DNA of 64,000 nt, taken from NCBI GenBank assembly GCA_030524345.1, contig JAUNGP010000004.1, forward strand, positions 1 through 64,000, read 5' to 3'. Source of the stretch: Clostridia bacterium (GTDB lineage: Bacteria > Bacillota > Clostridia > TANB77 > CAG-465). Made by a program: the position numbers and the translations under genes. The notes beneath the pieces were generated by a model. It was given only the letters and a program-made list of their open reading frames with translations. It did not search any database and was not told the origin of the DNA. This document shows positions 61,009-64,000 of the stretch, one piece after another. The stretch's first letter is position 1; the number at the start of each line of letters is the position of its first letter.

Positions 61009-62028
61009 TTAAAATATCGAAAAAACCGGGTCATTTTTCGTCATATCAATTACTCCTTGTAATTCTCCATTTTTCTTCAATATACTCTTTAACAAGTCCA
61101 ATTTATACTCCAAATTCGTATCATTTGGAAGTATTACATTAAGTTTATCATTTAAAGTAATGATTGTCAAGGAATTTTCAAAATTAACCTTAGTTATGTT
61201 ACCATTTATGCCACTTTTCTCATATTTTTCGGATATTTTCTCATAGATTTTTAACTTTGATAAATCGATTGCATTTATCTGCTCACCAAGTACAATTTTG
61301 TTATTAAAAGTAATACCATATATTAGCATTTCTTTTTCCTTTTTTTCATTCTGACTTGTTTCTTCCAATATATATCCATCCTGATCTAGTCTAAAAAATT
61401 TATTTTTTTCTTTATCATATGCAATATACTTAGAAGTTCTTTCTATTACTTTTAAACTAATTTCATCTGGAAATACAATATCTACTTTTAAGTCTGCAAC
61501 ATATGGCAAGTTTGTAAGTTCTACATCTTTATATCTTAAATATTCAGAAAAAATATTCTCATTAAGCTTAAAAGGACTATTAGATATAATTTCACTACTA
61601 GTATATTTAGAATTACCAGTAACAGTTATCTTTTTTAAATCAAACGTAGTTAAATGAAAAGTAAAATATATAGCACAAATCATCATTCCAATTAGCACAA
61701 AAATAGAGATCAACAAAATTCTCTTTTTCTGATTAATAGGTCTTTTTTTCACTTTCTCTTGATTCTTGTTTTCTATGCTATTCTTGTTTGGAAATTTTTT
61801 TATATTATAATCCTTCTTCTTTACTACTTTTGTATCAGGCACTTTTTTTGGATTTTTAATAGTCATCGTTTTTTGCTTATTTCTACTATTTTCTATATTT
61901 CTTTTGGAATTCTTATTATCATTTCTTTTAATAACTTTCTGAGAATTCACTTTTTTTGAATTTTGATTCTTACTGATACTTTTTACTTGTTTTTTACTTG
62001 TCCTATTTTTACTTGCAGAATTTCCCAT
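61009..62028 (-). CDS. ftsQ: Cell division protein FtsQ/DivIB
   Basis: A bitopic divisome protein. A very basic, Asn/Lys-rich cytoplasmic tail (about 1-110) leads to one membrane helix (about 114-133) and a POTRA domain (TFDLKKITVTGNSKYTSSEI). The FtsQ domain follows (LPYVADLKVDIVFPDEISLKVIERT). The tail is longer than in most homologues. ATG 62028 has AGGTGA upstream; the earlier in-frame ATG lies within murG. The order murG-ftsQ-DUF881-sbp matches the usual Firmicute division cluster. Confidence 0.92.
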   Translation of the reverse strand: MGNSASKNRTSKKQVKSISKNQNSKKVNSQKVIKRNDNKNSKRNIENSRNKQKTMTIKNPKKVPDTKVVKKKDYNIKKFPNKNSIENKNQEKVKKRPINQKKRILLISIFVLIGMMICAIYFTFHLTTFDLKKITVTGNSKYTSSEIISNSPFKLNENIFSEYLRYKDVELTNLPYVADLKVDIVFPDEISLKVIERTSKYIAYDKEKNKFFRLDQDGYILEETSQNEKKEKEMLIYGITFNNKIVLGEQINAIDLSKLKIYEKISEKYEKSGINGNITKVNFENSLTIITLNDKLNVILPNDTNLEYKLDLLKSILKKNGELQGVIDMTKNDPVFSIF

Positions 62029-62036
62029 ATTTTCAC

Positions 62037-63161
62037 CTACTTTTTTAGTGAATTTTCTATACAATGACATATTTTTCCTTCTACATTTTTTACGACTACC
62101 TTTTTTGCATTCACGGACATATCATTTAAGATTTTATCATCCATCATAGACTCAATCATTGCATTTAAGGTGTCCTCATTTAAGTCTTTTTGCTCAATAA
62201 TTTTAGCAGCATTAACCGATTCTAAAACTTTAGCATTGTAGAACTGATGATTTTCAGCCGCTGTGGGAAGTGGTATTAAAATAGATGGTTTTCCAGATAA
62301 GGATAATTCAGTAATTGTCATAGCACCAGCTCTTGTAATACACATATCAACCGATTTATACATTTCATCCATATTATATATAAATTTTTCAATTCGAATA
62401 AAATCAGTTAGACTTCTTCCTAGTTCTTTTTCAATATTTTCTTTTTGTGAAATCACATCATCATAATTTTTGTCACCAGTAACTAAAATTATATAAATAT
62501 TTTGATTCAAATATTTCTTTATCATATCCAAGACTACTGTATTAATCTTTCTAGCTCCCTGACTTCCACATGTAACAAAGATTTTCTTTTTATGATTGTC
62601 TAAAAGGTTTAATCTTTCTAAACATTTCTTCTTATCTAATGCATCAATATCTTCCTCACAAAATTTTGCGGGCGTCCCAGTATATACAATATTTTTTCTA
62701 TTTTTCAGTCTTGGTCTTGCATCTTCAAATCCAATCATTACACAAGCAGCTTTTTTGGCAAGTAATTTGATAGCGACACCTGGGAAAGCATTACTTTCAT
62801 GTAAAACATATGGAATATGATACTTATTTGCTGCAAGCATGACGGGCCCACATATATATCCACCTGTACCAATTACCAAATCAGGTTGAAACTCCTTTAA
62901 AATACACTTAGCTTCTTTTAATCCCCTTACATTCTCGGTTAATGCTTTAATATTTTTTACAGTAACTGATCTTATAATCTTACCAGTACTAATATGCTCT
63001 ATATCATAACCAGCATTTTTAACAAGTTTATTTTCTAGACCATTTTCTGTTCCAATAAAAAGTATTTTAGCATCTTTATTTCTCTTCTTAATGATATTTG
63101 CAATTGCAATTGCTGGATTTACATGTCCTCCTGTTCCAGCACAAGCCAAAATTACTCTCAT
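62037..63161 (-). CDS. murG: MurG lipid II synthase
   Basis: It adds GlcNAc to lipid I to give lipid II on the inner membrane face. The N-terminal loop ACAGTGGHVNPAIAIA, the acceptor GTGGYICGPVMLAA, and the UDP-binding TCGSQGARKIN and ITRAGAMTITELSLSGKPSILIPLP blocks are intact. The length of 374 is standard. AAGGAG precedes the ATG. It lies between the Nudix-like gene and ftsQ. Confidence 0.98.
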   Translation of the reverse strand: MRVILACAGTGGHVNPAIAIANIIKKRNKDAKILFIGTENGLENKLVKNAGYDIEHISTGKIIRSVTVKNIKALTENVRGLKEAKCILKEFQPDLVIGTGGYICGPVMLAANKYHIPYVLHESNAFPGVAIKLLAKKAACVMIGFEDARPRLKNRKNIVYTGTPAKFCEEDIDALDKKKCLERLNLLDNHKKKIFVTCGSQGARKINTVVLDMIKKYLNQNIYIILVTGDKNYDDVISQKENIEKELGRSLTDFIRIEKFIYNMDEMYKSVDMCITRAGAMTITELSLSGKPSILIPLPTAAENHQFYNAKVLESVNAAKIIEQKDLNEDTLNAMIESMMDDKILNDMSVNAKKVVVKNVEGKICHCIENSLKK

Positions 63162-63172
63162 ATTTACTCCTT

Positions 63173-63700
63173 CTATTTATTTTTTAAATATTCTTCTAGT
63201 ATTGTTTGTGATCTTTTTACCTCAAATTTAATTTTATATAAATCTTCTGCATCGTCAATATTTAAATTATTATAAGCATTAGCGATCATCGATAATGCTC
63301 TATCTTCATTGATCCATTCAACTTTTATTCCATAAAAAATCTCATCATCACTATATTCTTCCTTTTTTCCAGCCTCTATTACATTTGCTATAAAAGCATA
63401 CGAAGTTTGTTTATACCTAGTCAAACATCTTTCTTCCTCTATTGCTCCAATTACTTTTTCTATATCAATTTTACATCCAGTTTGCTGAAAAACTGTCTTT
63501 AGAAAAGAAGATCTATAATCTTCATTATCGGTGACAATATTTCCGGGTAGCAAATAATATCCTCTATGAGTTACATTAATTAACGCTATTTTGTCTTCTT
63601 TTTTCACAATACCATAAGCTCCACAATGAATTTTGGTTGTACTAAACTTTATACTTTTTTGGCCAATATCTCCGTCTTTGATTCTACTTATCATATTCAT
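63173..63700 (-). CDS. Nudix-fold protein with a degenerate Nudix box
   Basis: The 175 residues show a Nudix-like start (CGAYGIVKKEDKIALINVTHRGYYLLPGN), but the box region reads NEDYRSSFLKTVFQQTGC, lacking the catalytic REUxEE glutamates. Hydrolase activity is therefore doubtful. Later strands (CLTRYKQTSYAFIANV, GIKVEWINEDRAL) still fit the fold. It lies 11 nt before murG and 26 nt after ftsW, an unusual position in the division cluster. GAGAGG precedes the ATG. Confidence 0.75.
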   Translation of the reverse strand: MNMISRIKDGDIGQKSIKFSTTKIHCGAYGIVKKEDKIALINVTHRGYYLLPGNIVTDNEDYRSSFLKTVFQQTGCKIDIEKVIGAIEEERCLTRYKQTSYAFIANVIEAGKKEEYSDDEIFYGIKVEWINEDRALSMIANAYNNLNIDDAEDLYKIKFEVKRSQTILEEYLKNK

Positions 63701-63726
63701 ATTTACTACCTCTCTTTACTACATAA

Positions 63727-64000
63727 TTATTTTCTACAATTTCTAGAAATACTCAAAAGTACTCCCATAGCGCACAAATTGATAAATAATGCTGTTCCAC
63801 CATAACTAAAAAATGGAAGTGGCATACCAGTAACTGGCATTGAAACTGTTACAACTGCAATATTGATAATGATTTGTAAAGCAAATACACTGGTTATTCC
63901 AGTAGCCACTAAAGAGCCAAACATGTCTTTACAAGTAATTGCAATTTTATATCCTCTATATATGAAAAGTACAAACAGTATAACAACGCAAGTTGCTCCG
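63727..64000 (-). CDS. ftsW: FtsW/SpoVE-type SEDS glycosyltransferase, 5' part outside the window
   Basis: Only the C-terminal 91 codons are visible; the frame runs on past 64000. The visible part has two or three membrane helices and the SEDS signature PVTGMPLPFFSYGGTALFINLCAMG. SEDS proteins polymerise lipid II with a class B PBP. The position before murG indicates ftsW or spoVE rather than rodA. Confidence 0.93.
   Translation of the reverse strand, partial: GATCVVILFVLFIYRGYKIAITCKDMFGSLVATGITSVFALQIIINIAVVTVSMPVTGMPLPFFSYGGTALFINLCAMGVLLSISRNCRK

Overview
The window is AT-rich DNA (about 30% GC by eye) from an endospore-forming Gram-positive bacterium, most likely an uncultured gut-type member of the Clostridia (Bacillota). 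This rests on spoIVA, spoIVB, a SpoVM-like 22-residue peptide, a dacF-type carboxypeptidase, a glmS ribozyme, the asp23-nusB-xseAB and era-yqzL-recO neighbourhoods, a DivIB/YlxW/Sbp division cluster, a dockerin protein and consensus SigA promoters. No phage, transposon, rRNA or CRISPR array is visible.

Layout. 1-2824: 3'-truncated gene for a very large membrane-anchored surface protein; its upstream gap carries a perfect (GT)11 tract. 3280-6162: J-domain membrane protein, spoIVA, a divergent DUF1385 protein. 6294-17770: accessory region. Its core is a minus-strand operon (15323 to 6736) encoding a PP2C-like phosphatase, a degenerate vWA protein, a coiled-coil protein, a TerY-like vWA protein and a 1561-residue multidomain kinase. 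It is flanked by telA, a zinc-ribbon gene and an unknown divergent gene. This resembles the vWA/phosphatase/kinase (TerY-P) arrangements of Ter stress systems, but with an unusual giant kinase. 18011-25082: pyk, rpmB, patatin, a small-ORF pair that includes the spoVM candidate, nth and a MecA-like class B PBP. 25337-25518: tRNA-Met and tRNA-Tyr. 25646-27305: small solo genes.

27375-31086 holds xseB, xseA, nusB, DUF2273, amaP and asp23 on the minus strand, then a HIT protein. 31104-33409 holds a YcxB-like protein and a short alanyl-tRNA synthetase. 33612-35389: polysaccharide deacetylase and a TtcA-like enzyme. 36261-39980: an envelope pair, a dockerin-bearing glucosaminidase and a cadherin-like membrane protein. 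40128-42215: glmS under its ribozyme. 42259-45096: purC and a class A PBP. 45135-47810: era, yqzL, recO and an anchored protein. 48022-49484: an S1-like protein and two small Cys-rich paralogue-like proteins. 49518-55437: smpB, a TIGR03960 radical SAM protein and three envelope proteins. 55549-56707: dacF with a frameshift. 56759-58166: GreA-like and DUF4230-like genes. 58245-64000: spoIVB, TIGR04086, sbp, DUF881, divIB/ftsQ, murG, a Nudix-like gene and the 3' end of ftsW.

Themes. Much of the window serves the cell envelope and spore: peptidoglycan precursors (GlmS, MurG), polymerases and hydrolases (PBPs, FtsW, DacF, glucosaminidase) and spore coat or sigma-K checkpoints (SpoIVA, SpoVM, SpoIVB). 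Between core operons sit single genes (zinc ribbon, telA, GNAT, 280-aa and 234-aa unknowns, purC, GreA-like), most with their own near-consensus promoter and terminator. Several of these look richer in GC than the background, suggesting independent acquisition. Nearly every strong promoter has a 17-bp spacer and a TGR-TATAAT extended -10.
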